Origin: Porphyrobacter sp. IPPAS B-1204
Lineage (GTDB): Bacteria > Pseudomonadota > Alphaproteobacteria > Sphingomonadales > Sphingomonadaceae
DNA length: 64,000 nt
Assembly (NCBI GenBank): GCA_003724185.1
Contig: RHGM01000001.1
Span: 1,200,001 to 1,264,000 of the forward strand
Direction: 5' to 3'
Shown here: positions 1-11,405 of the stretch, piece by piece
How the letters are laid out: each line of letters opens with the position of its first letter
How positions within the stretch are numbered: the first letter of the stretch is position 1
Translations under genes and position numbers: made by a program
The notes under the pieces: generated by a model
The model's input: the letters and a program-made list of their open reading frames with translations, nothing else
The model's database searches: none
Told to the model about the DNA's origin: nothing

Positions 1-1569
<1,569 letters not shown>

Positions 1570-1931
1570 TGTCACACACCAAACTAGCATGGGGAAAACC
1601 CCACCCTCCAGTCTGGCATGAGCTGCAAGGAGCCAATACCTGCTGTCAAACGTAATGGATACGAATGAACATGCTTGTCATCCGTACAGGCGTGGAGCCT
1701 GTGTCGGATGTGGCATCGGCTTAAATTAACCGGTTACCGGAGCCTTGAGGTCCCCGGACCGGGCGCCGTCGCCCACATGTCCCTTCATCAAAAACCAACA
1801 ATGTCAAAGAGCCACCAGACAGTAATAGCGGACAGCGATTGGTTCCCCGATTTACACCGGGGGACCGGCTATCCGAATTTGTTGGCGACCGGTCGTTGCG
1901 GTGGCGGTGGAAGCCGTCAGCGCCGCGTCGG
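1570..1931 (-). other. rrn operon 5' leader
   Basis: Transcribed leader between the inferred rrn transcription start (about 1931) and mature 16S. It carries a boxA antitermination element and the 5' half of the 16S processing stem at about 1579-1598, which pairs with spacer bases near 43-63. No protein gene is evident: the open frames here lack ribosome-binding sites and recognisable products. Confidence 0.7.
1798..1812 (-). promoter_or_regulatory. boxA antitermination element
   Basis: On the minus strand this reads GGCTCTTTGACATTG, matching the boxA core (GCTCTTTxA) that NusB/S10 bind in nascent rRNA leaders. The extension GACATTG is characteristic of alphaproteobacterial rrn leaders. It sits about 120 nt after the predicted transcription start and about 230 nt before 16S. 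Confidence 0.75.
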
Positions 1932-1938
1932 TGGAGCC

Positions 1939-1990
1939 CATCTATGAGGGGTTCGTGATTCGGTCAACGGCTTTTTGCAATTTTATTTCA
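1939..1990 (-). promoter_or_regulatory. rrn promoter with UP-like element
   Basis: On the minus strand there is TTGACC (1967-1962), a 17-nt spacer and TAGATG (1944-1939). An A/T-rich tract at about 1970-1990 lies directly upstream of the -35, in the position of an UP element. A GATTC (GANTC) site sits inside the spacer at 1957-1961, so adenine methylation there could touch polymerase binding; that effect is inference. Confidence 0.7.
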
Positions 1991-2299
1991 GAGACGCGCA
2001 AGAACCGCAGATTTCCGCCATTTTTTCCCTACATTCGGCCCCTTTTGAGGCCACAGGCCTGGGGTAAATGACCCCCTCGGCATCCCGAATCCGGGTGAAT
2101 CAGGGGTTGAATCGGGCCTCTGCCCCCCTTTTCGTGCCTCCGATCAGGGTGTCTGCCCTCTACCGGTTCGATTCACCCCTGCCTTTTCCCGCTACGCTTC
2201 CTGCGCGTTGATTCGTCCTTGTGTTGGGAAGCATCGCGCGCAGTGTTAGGATCGTTTGCGGACGGGGCCCCAGCGCTCTGCCGTTTGGGAGTCATCATT
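1991..2299. other. Gene-free region with GANTC cluster and inverted repeat
   Basis: About 310 nt between the rrn promoter and the protease gene. It holds GANTC sites at 2087, 2097, 2109, 2170 and 2210 and an inverted repeat, CAGGGGTTGAATCG (2101-2114) against CGATTCACCCCTG (2169-2181), that pairs with one bulged base around a 54-nt loop. No credible gene was seen; the plus-strand promoter of the protease gene probably lies here but could not be assigned. Confidence 0.5.
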
Positions 2300-3277
2300 A
2301 TGCGCGCGCGTTCCATTCTCGCTGCCGGCGTCATTGGCATTGCCATTCCCGTCGCCGCCAACACGCCGGCCACCGAAGCGGTGCCCCCCGTATCCGCTTC
2401 CGGCCTGGTCGATCCGGCCGCCGAGGTGCTCGCGCTCGAACAGGAACGTCACAGCCGCCTTACCCTTCCTGTGCTGGTGGAAGGGGCTGGTCCCTTTGCC
2501 TTCATGATCGACACCGGCAGCCAGGCAACCGCCATCACCCATGAAATCCGCACCGCTGCGAATCTCTCTCCCGCCGGCAAGGCCGTGCTGGTCGGCATGG
2601 CCAGCCGCCGCGAGGTCGAGCTGGCCAGCGTTGGCCGCATTGATTTCGGATCGAACAGCTTCACCAACTTTGCCGCCCCCGTGCTTGCACGCGAGCATGT
2701 GGGCGCAGACGGGATCATCGGGCTGGACGCGTTGCAGGACTTCCGCGTGCTGATCGATTTCCGCCGCCAGACCATCGCCGTCGAAGATGCCAGCATCAAG
2801 GAGAAGCGCAGCGGCTATGACATCGTGGTGCGCGCCAAGAGCCGGCTCGGCCAGCTGCTTATCACCGATGCCGTGGTGGAAGGTGTGCGCGCGACTGTCA
2901 TCATCGACACCGGCGCGCAGGCGAGCCTTGGCAACACGGCCCTGCGCGAGAAAATCAAGGCGAGGCGCGCCGAGGACGTCATCACCACCGATGTGAACGG
3001 CGTCGACATCGTCGGTGAACTCGCATTCGTCCGGTCGCTTTCCATAGAGGGCCTGTCACTCACCAATGTGCCGCTGACCTTTGCCGACACCCCGGCGTTT
3101 GCGGCGTTGGGGCTGAAGGATAAGCCGGTGCTGTCATTGGGGATGCAGCATCTGGCGCTGTTCGACCGTGTGGCGATCGATTTCAGCCGCCAGCGTATCC
3201 TGTTCGATGTGCCCGCCGACATTGCCCGGGCGATGCGCGATGCGAAGCGCGATGGATCCTATTCCCCGCGCTTCTAA
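2300..3277 (+). CDS. Retropepsin-like aspartic protease, exported
   Basis: A 325-residue protein with a signal peptide (about residues 1-21, ending near AANTP) and two aspartic-protease Asp-Thr-Gly motifs, IDTGSQ near 70-75 and IDTGAQ near 202-207. This is the tandem retropepsin-like layout of periplasmic or envelope proteins in alphaproteobacteria, one polypeptide supplying both catalytic halves. I chose ATG 2300 because GGGAG lies 8 nt upstream and the signal peptide begins there; an in-frame ATG at 2219 would add 27 residues before it. It is a single gene next to the rrn operon, with the ABC exporter 44 nt downstream. Substrate unknown; membership of the family is clear, the physiological role is not. 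Confidence 0.85.
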   Translation: MRARSILAAGVIGIAIPVAANTPATEAVPPVSASGLVDPAAEVLALEQERHSRLTLPVLVEGAGPFAFMIDTGSQATAITHEIRTAANLSPAGKAVLVGMASRREVELASVGRIDFGSNSFTNFAAPVLAREHVGADGIIGLDALQDFRVLIDFRRQTIAVEDASIKEKRSGYDIVVRAKSRLGQLLITDAVVEGVRATVIIDTGAQASLGNTALREKIKARRAEDVITTDVNGVDIVGELAFVRSLSIEGLSLTNVPLTFADTPAFAALGLKDKPVLSLGMQHLALFDRVAIDFSRQRILFDVPADIARAMRDAKRDGSYSPRF

Positions 3278-3321
3278 CCCGCGCCTTGCGGGACGGCCCT
3301 GCCGCGCCCACATCAAGGCCC

Positions 3322-5191
3322 ATGCCGCCTGAAACCCCCACCCCCGCCGATTCCGCCGCCGCTGATAAGAAGACTCGCGCGCGCGACGCTGAAAGCTGGG
3401 GGACGCTGAGGCGCTTCCTCCCCTATCTCTGGCCGAAGGATAATCCCGGCCTCAGGATGCGGATTGCGGTGGCGATGACGCTGGTGCTGGCGGCCAAGGG
3501 CGTCACGCTGGCGCTGCCCTTCGCCTACAAGGGCGCGGTTGATGCCATGTCCGGTTCGGGCGGCGCAGGCGATGCGGCCACGGTCGCACTGGCGCTGGTC
3601 GCAGCCTATGCGCTGGGCCGCTTCACATCAGTTGCCTTCGACAATCTGCGCAACATCGCCTTCGAGCGGGTTGGTCAGGTCGCTACCCTGCATCTGGCCG
3701 AGGATGTGTTCCACCGCCTCCACCGCCTGTCCCTGCGCTTCCACCTAGCGCGGCGCACCGGCGAGGTCACCAAGATCATCGAGCGCGGCACCAAGAGCAT
3801 CGACCAGATGCTCTACTTCCTGCTGTTCAACATCGCCCCCACCATCATCGAGCTGATCGCGGTCGGGATCATCTTCTACATCAATTTCGGGATCGAGCTG
3901 GTTGCCGCCACGGCGGTGACGGTGGTGCTCTATGTCTGGGTGACGCGTGCGATCACCGAATGGCGCACCAAGCTGCGGCGCGAGATGAACGATCTTGATG
4001 GCAAGGCGCTGCACCGCGCGGTGGATTCGCTGCTGAATTACGAGACGGTGAAGTATTTCGGCGCGGAGAAGCGCGAGGAAGCCCGCTATTCGCAGGCCGC
4101 CCGCGCCTATGCCGAAGCGGCGGTGAAGTCCGAAAACTCGGTCGGCCTGCTCAACATGGCGCAATCGGTCATCACCAATGCGCTGGTGGGGGCCGCGATG
4201 GCCTATACCGTGTGGGGCTGGAGCACCGGCGCCCTGACCGTGGGCGATCTGGTGCTGGTCAATTCGCTCCTGATCCAGCTGTTCCGCCCGCTGGACGTGC
4301 TGGGCTGGGTTTACCGCACCATCCGGCAAGGGCTGATCGACATGGGCGAGATGTTCCGCCTGATCGACACAGATATCGAAGTGAAGGACAAGCCGGGCGC
4401 GCCTGCGCTCATCATCCGCAAACCCACTGTCGTCTTCGACAATGTCACCTTCGGCTATGATCCGGGGCGCACGATCCTCAACGGCCTTTCTTTCGAAGTG
4501 CCGGCCGGAAGCACCACCGCGATTGTCGGCCCCTCGGGTGCGGGCAAAAGCACCATCGGGCGGTTGCTGTTCCGCTTCTATGATCCGTTGCAGGGCCGGG
4601 TGCTGGTGGGGGGGCGAGGATATTGCCGCCGTCACGCAGGATTCTGTGCGCGCCGCCATCGGCATCGTTCCGCAGGACACGGTGCTGTTCAATGAAAGCC
4701 TTGCCTATAATATCGGCTACGGCGCGGAAGGCGCGGATCAGGCGATGATCGAGCAGGCCGCCCGCGATGCCGCGCTCACCCCGCTGATCGAGCGCCTGCC
4801 CGACCACTATGAAACGATGGTGGGCGAACGCGGGCTGAAGCTTTCGGGCGGAGAGAAACAGCGCGTCGCCATCGCCCGCACGCTGGTAAAGAACCCGCCG
4901 ATCCTGCTGCTGGACGAAGCGACCAGCGCATTGGACACCCGCACCGAACAGGAGATCCTCGGCACGCTGAAGCGAATCGCCGAGGGCCGCACCACGATTG
5001 CGATTGCGCACCGCCTGTCGACCATCGCGGACGCTGACAACATTCTGGTGCTGGATCAGGGGCGGCTGGTTGAAAGCGGCGATCATGCTGCCTTGATCAA
5101 GCGCGGCGGGCTCTATGCCGAAATGTGGGCACGGCAGGCGATTGAGCGGCGCGATGATGATGTGGTGATTGATGCCGAAGCCGCGGAATAA
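3322..5191 (+). pseudogene. Atm1-type ABC exporter, split by a one-base frameshift
   Basis: Half-transporter of the Atm1/ABCB7 family, which exports glutathione-linked sulfur or metal species across the inner membrane. The first part carries the transmembrane domain (about residues 20-350) and the start of the ATPase with Walker A (GPSGAGKST). The rest, in the next frame, has the Q-loop region (PQDTVLF), the signature LSGGEKQR, Walker B (ILLLDEATSALD) and the H-loop. The join is a run of seven G at 4608-4614; removing one G restores VLVGGEDIA and gives a full-length 622-residue protein. So the gene is either broken or misread by one base. The start at 3322 is favoured over TTG 3286. It lies 44 nt after the protease gene, same strand. 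Confidence 0.85.
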
Positions 5192-5283
5192 CGCGCAGCA
5201 TTGCTAGGCTGCATGGCTCCCGTTACCTCTGTCCGCATCGCCCCCGCCCAGTGCGGGGCGCTCATGGAGAGAGACCCACGAAC

Positions 5284-7236
5284 ATGCGCCATGCCCGTCT
5301 GATTGCCCTGCTGCTCGCCGCCCCCCTGCCTTTTGGCGCCGCCGCGCCGCTTGCCGCGCAGGATGCGCCCGCTGCGCCGACTGTGCCCATTCCCGCAGCC
5401 CTCACTGCCGAGGAAATGCCCCCCATCCCGCTGGAGCTGACCGAACGTGCGCGCCCCTATCTCGAAGCGCGGGGGGCAGGCTTTGCCGGGTGGGATCCCA
5501 ACACCCGCGCCGTGCTGATTTCGACCCGCTTTGCCAACACCAACCAGCTACACCGGGTCGAGGCGCCGATGGGGGCGCGCACCCAGATCAGTTTCGAAGC
5601 CGAGCCGGTGCGCGGCTCCTATGCGCCTTCCAGGGGCGACATCATCGTTGTCAGCAAGGACCGCGGCGGGGACGAGTATTTCCAGCTCCACACGCTGAAG
5701 GACGGCCGCCTCACCCTGTTGACCGATGGCAAAAGCCGCAACCAGATCAACGCCTGGAGCAAGGACGGCGCGCTGATCGGCTACAGCTCGACGGGGCGCA
5801 ACGGGGTGGATTCCGACCTTTTCGTGATGGACCCGCGCGATCCGGCGACGGCGCGGATGGTGCATGAAAGCAAGGGCGGAGGCTGGGCCATTGCCGCGTT
5901 CTCGCCCGACAAGAAGACCGCCTATGCCGTCGATTACAAATCGGTGCAGGATGTTGACCTCTACCGGATCGACCTTGCCACCGGGGCGATGACCCCGATC
6001 GGAGATTCTGCGGCCGAAATCGCCTACAGCGGGATCGAAGTTGCGCCTGATGGCACATTGTGGGTGACCAGCGATCAAGGGTCCGATTTCCAGCGCCTGG
6101 GCCGGCTAGACCCTGTCTCGGGTGCCTTTAGCCCTGTCTCGACCGAGGCTTGGGACGTCGACGGTTTCGACATTTCGGATGATGGCAACACCATCGTGTA
6201 TGAAGTGAACGAGGCCGGATCGGACCGGATGCGCATCCTCGATGTCAAGACGGGCAAGGTGACCAAGGTCGATGCCCTGCCCGCCGGCCAGATTGGCGGC
6301 ATCGCAATCGCGCCGTGGGGCGAGATCGGCTTCAGCTTCTCCAGCGCCAAAAGCGCGGCGGATGTGTGGTCGCTCGATCCCAAGACGATGCAGCTGACCC
6401 GCTGGACCCGCAGCGAAACGGGCGGGCTGGATACCGAGGTGAACGTCGAACCGCGGATCGTGACCACCAAGAGCTTTGACGGGCTGGAGGTTTCCGGCCT
6501 GCTCTACCTGCCGGATCCGGCGAAGTTCCCGGGCAAGCGCCCGCTGATCGTTTCTGTCCACGGCGGGCCGGAAGGGCAATCGACCGCAGGCTTCATGGGG
6601 CGCAACAATTACCACCTCAACGAACTGGGCATCGGCATCTTCTACCCCAATGTTCGCGGATCGACCGGGTATGGCAAGACCTTCGTCAGCCTCGACAACG
6701 GCCCGTTCAAGCGCGAGGATTCGGTGCGTGACATGGAGGCGCTGATTGACGCGGTGCGGGCCGATCCGGCGGTCGATCCTGACAAGGTCGGACTGACCGG
6801 CGGATCATATGGCGGTTACATGTGCTATGCCGCCGCCGTGCAATTGAAGGCCAAGCTGACCGCGACCCAGTGCACGGTGGCGATCAGCAACTTCGTCAGC
6901 TTCCTCGAAAACACCAACCCCTACCGGCAGGATCTGCGGCGGGTGGAGTATGGCGACGAGCGTGATCCGGTGCAGCGCGCCAAGCTCACCGAAATCAGCC
7001 CGCTGACCCGGGTGAGCGAGATCACCAAGCCGATGTTCGTCATCACCGGCGCCAATGATCCGCGCGTGCCCAAGTCCGAGGCCGATCAGATGGTCGCCGC
7101 CATCCGCGCCAATGGCGGGGAGGCGTGGCATCTGGTGGCAGCCGACGAAGGCCACGGCTTCGCCAAGAAGGCCAATTCGGATTACGCCTTCCTTGCGCAG
7201 CTGGTGTTCTGGAAGAAGCACCTTTTGGGGGAATGA
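5284..7236 (+). CDS. S9 family peptidase (prolyl oligopeptidase type)
   Basis: A 650-residue exported serine peptidase that cleaves short peptides, probably in the periplasm. A signal peptide covers about residues 1-26 (ends ...LAAQDA). Residues about 60-390 form WD-like beta-propeller repeats, and the C-terminal alpha/beta-hydrolase domain has the nucleophile motif GGSYGG (Ser508), the acid in GANDPR (Asp592) and DEGHGF (His624). ATG 5284 has GGAGAG upstream and begins the signal peptide; the longer GTG-type start at 5251 is less likely. It is followed tail-to-tail by the minus-strand ACT-domain gene with no gap. Confidence 0.93.
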   Translation: MRHARLIALLLAAPLPFGAAAPLAAQDAPAAPTVPIPAALTAEEMPPIPLELTERARPYLEARGAGFAGWDPNTRAVLISTRFANTNQLHRVEAPMGARTQISFEAEPVRGSYAPSRGDIIVVSKDRGGDEYFQLHTLKDGRLTLLTDGKSRNQINAWSKDGALIGYSSTGRNGVDSDLFVMDPRDPATARMVHESKGGGWAIAAFSPDKKTAYAVDYKSVQDVDLYRIDLATGAMTPIGDSAAEIAYSGIEVAPDGTLWVTSDQGSDFQRLGRLDPVSGAFSPVSTEAWDVDGFDISDDGNTIVYEVNEAGSDRMRILDVKTGKVTKVDALPAGQIGGIAIAPWGEIGFSFSSAKSAADVWSLDPKTMQLTRWTRSETGGLDTEVNVEPRIVTTKSFDGLEVSGLLYLPDPAKFPGKRPLIVSVHGGPEGQSTAGFMGRNNYHLNELGIGIFYPNVRGSTGYGKTFVSLDNGPFKREDSVRDMEALIDAVRADPAVDPDKVGLTGGSYGGYMCYAAAVQLKAKLTATQCTVAISNFVSFLENTNPYRQDLRRVEYGDERDPVQRAKLTEISPLTRVSEITKPMFVITGANDPRVPKSEADQMVAAIRANGGEAWHLVAADEGHGFAKKANSDYAFLAQLVFWKKHLLGE

Positions 7237-7605
7237 TCAGCCTGATTGCGAGAGGCGCTGGAGAACCTCCAGCGCCTCATCGCGCCGTTCCCACGGCACG
7301 AACAGGTGATCGTGGTGGAAGCCGGCCACCACATTGCAGGCGATCCCGACCTCCGCCAGCGCAGTCGCGACCGCCGCTGTAAGCCCCACACCATCCAGCG
7401 CGGAGTGCACCATCAGCGTGATGCGGGCGAAGGCGCCTTCGGGTTGCGGGACGATTGCCGTTACCCCCTCATCCTCGCGGATAAGCGCAAAGGCATCGGT
7501 GGGGGCTACGCCTTCGATGAGCACGAACCCCCAAGCCTGCGCATCCAGCACCGGGGCCATGCCCGCCAGCATCCCGCCAAGGTCGCTGACCGGCGTGTGC
7601 GCCAT
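7237..7605 (-). CDS. ACT domain-containing protein
   Basis: A 122-residue cytosolic protein made of two ACT-like halves, resembling the DUF2241/ACT_7 family of small putative amino-acid-sensing proteins. ACT folds bind amino acids and regulate enzymes; no specific ligand can be read from the sequence. Its ATG shares a base with the TAA stop of hslU (TAATG), so it is probably translated by coupling as the last gene of the hslV-acyltransferase-hslU operon. Its stop abuts that of the S9 peptidase. Confidence 0.75.
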   Translation of the reverse strand: MAHTPVSDLGGMLAGMAPVLDAQAWGFVLIEGVAPTDAFALIREDEGVTAIVPQPEGAFARITLMVHSALDGVGLTAAVATALAEVGIACNVVAGFHHDHLFVPWERRDEALEVLQRLSQSG

Positions 7606-8921
7606 TACAGGATGTACTTGCTGAGGTCGGTGTTGCCCGCCAGCCCCGCCAGCCGTTCGTTCACATAGGCGGCGTCGATGGTGATCGTCTCGCCCGCGTG
7701 ATCCTCGGCCTCGAAGCTGATTTCTTCCAGCAGCCGCTCCATCACGGTCTGCAAGCGCCGCGCACCGATGTTCTCGACCGTTGCGTTCACCTGCGCCGCG
7801 ATATGGGCGATGGCGGGAATCGCATCATCGGCAAATTCGAGCGTGACCTGCTCGGTCCCCAGCAGCGCCTTGTATTGCGCGACGAGATTGGCGCGGGTTT
7901 CACTGAGGATGCGCACGAAATCCGCCTCGGTCAGCGCGCGCAGTTCGACCCGGATCGGCAAGCGGCCCTGCAGTTCGGGCAGCATGTCGCTGGGTTTGGC
8001 GACATGGAACGCACCGCTGGCGATGAACAGCACGTGGTCAGTCTTCATCGGGCCATACTTGGTCGCAACCGTGGTGCCTTCGATCAGCGGCAGCAGATCA
8101 CGCTGCACGCCTTCGCGGGACACCGAACCGCCGCGCACGTCGGACACGGCAATCTTGTCGATCTCGTCAAGGAAGACGATCCCGTTGGTCTCTGCATTCT
8201 GGAGCGCTGCGCGGGCAACATCATCCTGATCGAGGCGCTTGTCGGCCTCCTCGTCCACCAGCCGGTCCCACGCGTCAGGCACGCGCAGCTTCTGGCGGCG
8301 GGTGTTCTTGCGCCCCAGCGCCTTGCCCATCATGTCGCTGAGGTCGATCATCCCCATCTGACCGCCCATATTGCCCATGTCGAACGGCGCGGCGGGGGTG
8401 TCGCGCACCTCGATCTCGACCTCGACATCGTTCATCGCGTTCTGGACGATGCGCTGGCGGAAGCTTTCGCGGGTCGCTTCGGAAGCGTTGTCGCCCACCA
8501 GCGCATTGAGCAGCCGGTCCATTGCCGCCGTGCTGGCAGCCTCGCGCACGGCTTCGCGCCGGCGTTCCTTTTCCAGCCGGATCGCCTCTTCCACCAGATC
8601 ACGGGCGATCTGTTCGACATCGCGCCCGACATAGCCGACCTCGGTGAACTTGGTCGCTTCCACCTTGATGAACGGCGCTTCGGCCAGCTTCGCCAGCCGG
8701 CGGCTGATCTCGGTCTTGCCGCAGCCCGTGGGGCCGATCATCAGGATGTTCTTGGGCGTCACCTCATCGCGCAGATCCGCGCCAAGCCTTTGCCTTCTCC
8801 AGCGGTTGCGCAGCGCCACAGCGACGGCGCGCTTGGCATCCTGCTGACCGATGATGTGTTCGTCGAGCGCGGCAACGATGGCTTTGGGGGTGAGCGCCTG
8901 CAAAGGAGGAGGAGTTGTCAT
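7605..8921 (-). CDS. hslU: ATP-dependent protease ATPase subunit HslU
   Basis: A 438-residue AAA+ unfoldase that forms a hexameric ring and feeds proteins to the HslV peptidase. Walker A is GPTGCGKT (residues 63-70) and Walker B with sensor residues is VFLDEIDKI near 250. The variable I domain lies between them (about 110-240) and the C-terminal LSKYIL tail, which docks into HslV, is intact. Length matches the E. coli protein (443). The start overlaps the stop of the upstream acyltransferase (ATGA, 8918-8921), so the four minus-strand genes form one unit. Confidence 0.97.
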   Translation of the reverse strand: MTTPPPLQALTPKAIVAALDEHIIGQQDAKRAVAVALRNRWRRQRLGADLRDEVTPKNILMIGPTGCGKTEISRRLAKLAEAPFIKVEATKFTEVGYVGRDVEQIARDLVEEAIRLEKERRREAVREAASTAAMDRLLNALVGDNASEATRESFRQRIVQNAMNDVEVEIEVRDTPAAPFDMGNMGGQMGMIDLSDMMGKALGRKNTRRQKLRVPDAWDRLVDEEADKRLDQDDVARAALQNAETNGIVFLDEIDKIAVSDVRGGSVSREGVQRDLLPLIEGTTVATKYGPMKTDHVLFIASGAFHVAKPSDMLPELQGRLPIRVELRALTEADFVRILSETRANLVAQYKALLGTEQVTLEFADDAIPAIAHIAAQVNATVENIGARRLQTVMERLLEEISFEAEDHAGETITIDAAYVNERLAGLAGNTDLSKYIL

Positions 8922-9969
8922 GGGGTCTTTCTGTGCATTTCCTCAGGCCTATGTGGCGCGGCCAGCCGCCGGTTCAAGCCCAGCGTCATGGGCCGCTCCA
9001 CCCAACGGTGGAACCCCCAACTGATCACGATCGTCGCCAGCACGGCGCTGACGAAGTAATCCCACGGCCCCGGATCGAACAAGGGCAAGCGCCGCCAGAA
9101 CAACAGCCAGAACCATGCCACCGGAACATGCAGCAAATAGAGCGCATAGCTGAAATCTCCCGCGCGTTGATCAGGCCCGAAGCAGGCAAGGCCAGCGGCC
9201 CGCCAAGAACCGCAAAGGCGACCAGCAAGGTCGGCATCCCCGCCCACGCCAGATAATCCCAGCCCATCGCTGACGGCACAGCAGGGTCCGGGATGAAGAG
9301 CATCGCCGGAACAATGCCGAGCAACGCCACCCATCGCAGACCGGGATGGGCCTGTGCGCCCCCGCTCCGCCACAGCGCCAGCCCCATGCCCGCCACAAAC
9401 ATCGCCAAAACCGGCCTCGTCAGCATGAACAGCAGCGGATTGACCGGCGGCACCCACGTGCCCGCGATGATCATCACAGCCAGCACACCCACCACCGAGA
9501 GGACCGCCTGCGCACGTGGCAGCGGCAAGAACAGGCCGAAGATGAAATAGAAGCCCATCTCGAAGATCAGCGTCCAGCCGACCCACAGGAACACCAGTGG
9601 TCGCAGCTCGCCCGAGGGGGGCCAGGACGGCACTAGCACCAGCGATGCTATGAAGGAGGCGGCATCGATTTCCTGCGCGTAAAGGACAGTCAAAACGCCC
9701 GCCAGCAGCGCGCTCGCCAGCCAGTAGGGCGGCATGATGCGGATGAACCTTCGCAGCCAGAACCGCCCGCGACCGCCCGGCTTCCCGAAGCTGTCACGGC
9801 TCGCGGTGACCATGACATAGCCCGAAACGATGAAAAACAGCAGCACCGCCACCTGGCCTTCGCGCCCGGCCTGCCAGCCGCCACCGAGCCCAAGTCCAGC
9901 GCCGACATGATCCGCAAAGCCAAAGGCAATGTGTGCCGCCGCCACAATGAACGCGGCAAGCGCACGCAA
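8918..9969 (-). pseudogene. Acyltransferase 3 family membrane protein, frameshifted
   Basis: Integral-membrane O-acyltransferase of the type that adds acetyl or similar groups to surface sugars. The N-terminal half (TTG 9969 onward: LRALAAFIVAAAH, LLFFIVSGYVM) has several membrane helices in one frame; the last about 80 residues (FSYALYLLHVPVAWF, RWVERPM) continue in another. A base seems missing in the GGG run complementary to 9159-9161: adding one G gives INARGDFSYALYLLH and an uninterrupted 350-residue protein. The start is unresolved: the homologous-looking text DGKIAAIQLLRALAAF begins before the TTG, but no ATG or GTG exists between it and the hslV stop. Unusually, the gene sits between hslV and hslU. 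Confidence 0.75.
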
Positions 9970-10068
9970 AAGCTGGATTGCGGCGATCTTGCCGTCCGGT
10001 GCTAGGCTTTGGTCCGCGAAGATGAAGGCCCCCTCGTCCCCGATTGCCCCGTGGAGATGCGGATAGGG

Positions 10069-10626
10069 TTAAACCGTCTCGACCGTCAAATTGCCGTTGG
10101 TGAAGACGCAGATTTCAGCGGCAACTGCCATGGCCTTGCGGGCGATGGTTTCAGCGTCGCTTTCATAATCCGCGATCGCCCGCGCCGCAGCCAAGGCGAA
10201 ATTGCCGCCCGATCCGATCGCCGCAATCTCTCCGATAGGCTCCAGCACATCGCCATTGCCGGTCAGCACCAGCAGCGTGTCATGGTCAGCCACGATCATC
10301 AGCGCTTCCAGATTGCGCAGATATTTATCGGTGCGCCAATCCTTGGCGAGTTCCACGCTCGCCCGCATCAGCTGGCCGGAGTATTGCTCCAGCTTCTTTT
10401 CCAGGCGTTCGAACAAGGTGAAGGCGTCCGCCGTCGCGCCTGCGAATCCGGCAATCACACTGCCATCGCCAAGCCTGCGCACCTTGCGGGCGTTGGGCTT
10501 CATCACGGTGTTGCCCATCGACACCTGCCCGTCCCCGGCGATGACCGTGGTCCCGCCGCGCCGGACGCCGATGATGGTGGTGCCGTGCCACTGGATGAGG
10601 CCGTGGCTCGCCTGTTCGCTGTTCAT
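10069..10626 (-). CDS. hslV: ATP-dependent protease subunit HslV
   Basis: A 185-residue threonine peptidase of the proteasome beta fold, forming the double hexamer core of HslVU. The nucleophile should be Thr16 in [10 protein letters not shown], exposed by removal of the 15-residue propeptide; the Gly-rich [11 protein letters not shown] and [11 protein letters not shown] segments of the family are present. It is normally next to hslU, but here about 1.15 kb holding an acyltransferase separates them, all on the same strand. Start ATG 10626, 44 nt after bamE ends on the other side (bamE lies upstream, same strand). Confidence 0.96.
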   Translation of the reverse strand: MNSEQASHGLIQWHGTTIIGVRRGGTTVIAGDGQVSMGNTVMKPNARKVRRLGDGSVIAGFAGATADAFTLFERLEKKLEQYSGQLMRASVELAKDWRTDKYLRNLEALMIVADHDTLLVLTGNGDVLEPIGEIAAIGSGGNFALAAARAIADYESDAETIARKAMAVAAEICVFTNGNLTVETV

Positions 10627-10670
10627 GCCGCCGAATATGGCGCACCTGACCGCAGGATCAAGCCACCGGC

Positions 10671-11177
10671 TTAAGGGCCGCCCGGCCCGCCGCCGCCCGG
10701 AAGCCCGCCGCCGCCGACCTGGCCGATATTGCCGAACAGGTCTTCAAGGAAGCCGCGCTCGCGGCCCAGCGTCGGGGTCTTGTTGCCGTTAGGATCAAGG
10801 AACACGACTTCTTCGACCCCGCTGCGCTTGACCTCAGCCACGCGGCCGGCGTCATCGAAGGTCACGGCCAGCACGCTGTGCGTCTGGATACGCGGGCGGC
10901 TGAAGGGCCGCTGGCCGGTGATGCTGGAGACATAATACCAGGTCGGTGTGCCATACTGGCTGGTGAAGGTGGGCCGCCCGAGCGTGCCTTCTACCGATTG
11001 CTGGTTGTCGATTTTCGGCTGGATCGTGTCGGTCAGCAGCGGATCGACGATATAGCCGCGCGACTCCCGGATCGCCGAGCACGCCGGCAATGTCGCCGCC
11101 ACGCCCGCCAGCAGCAGCGCCACGCGCAGCCTGCGCCAGCCTGAATACATCGCGCCTGCTTGTGTCATCTGCGCCAA
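10671..11177 (-). CDS. bamE: Outer membrane assembly lipoprotein BamE
   Basis: A 168-residue SmpA/OmlA-family lipoprotein of the BAM complex, which inserts beta-barrel proteins in the outer membrane. The signal peptide ends in the lipobox LPAC near residues 30-33. The SmpA core follows, including [15 protein letters not shown] and TWYYVSS. A Gly/Pro-rich tail of about 20 residues ([10 protein letters not shown]) closes the protein and is probably disordered. Three possible starts (11177, 11168, 11150) all precede the signal peptide. It is divergent from the bc1 chaperone gene, as commonly seen in sphingomonads. Confidence 0.9.
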   Translation of the reverse strand: MAQMTQAGAMYSGWRRLRVALLLAGVAATLPACSAIRESRGYIVDPLLTDTIQPKIDNQQSVEGTLGRPTFTSQYGTPTWYYVSSITGQRPFSRPRIQTHSVLAVTFDDAGRVAEVKRSGVEEVVFLDPNGNKTPTLGRERGFLEDLFGNIGQVGGGGLPGGGGPGGP

Positions 11178-11405
11178 ACCGTCTCAATCCCGTCCTGTAT
11201 TCGCGCACACGCGCACACTTGTCCCTTGGGCGAGGTGCTTTAAGGGGCTAGGCGCAAGCTTGCAACGCACCATATGGAATTGCGGTGGCGGCAGCGCGTT
11301 GAACGGCGGTTGAACGCATCCGCGTCTCGTGCGTTGCCGTAGGCATAGGGTGGCTGCGCACACCGCAACCCGCTTTGTATTTTCGCGCGAAAGGCCTTTG
11401 AGCTC

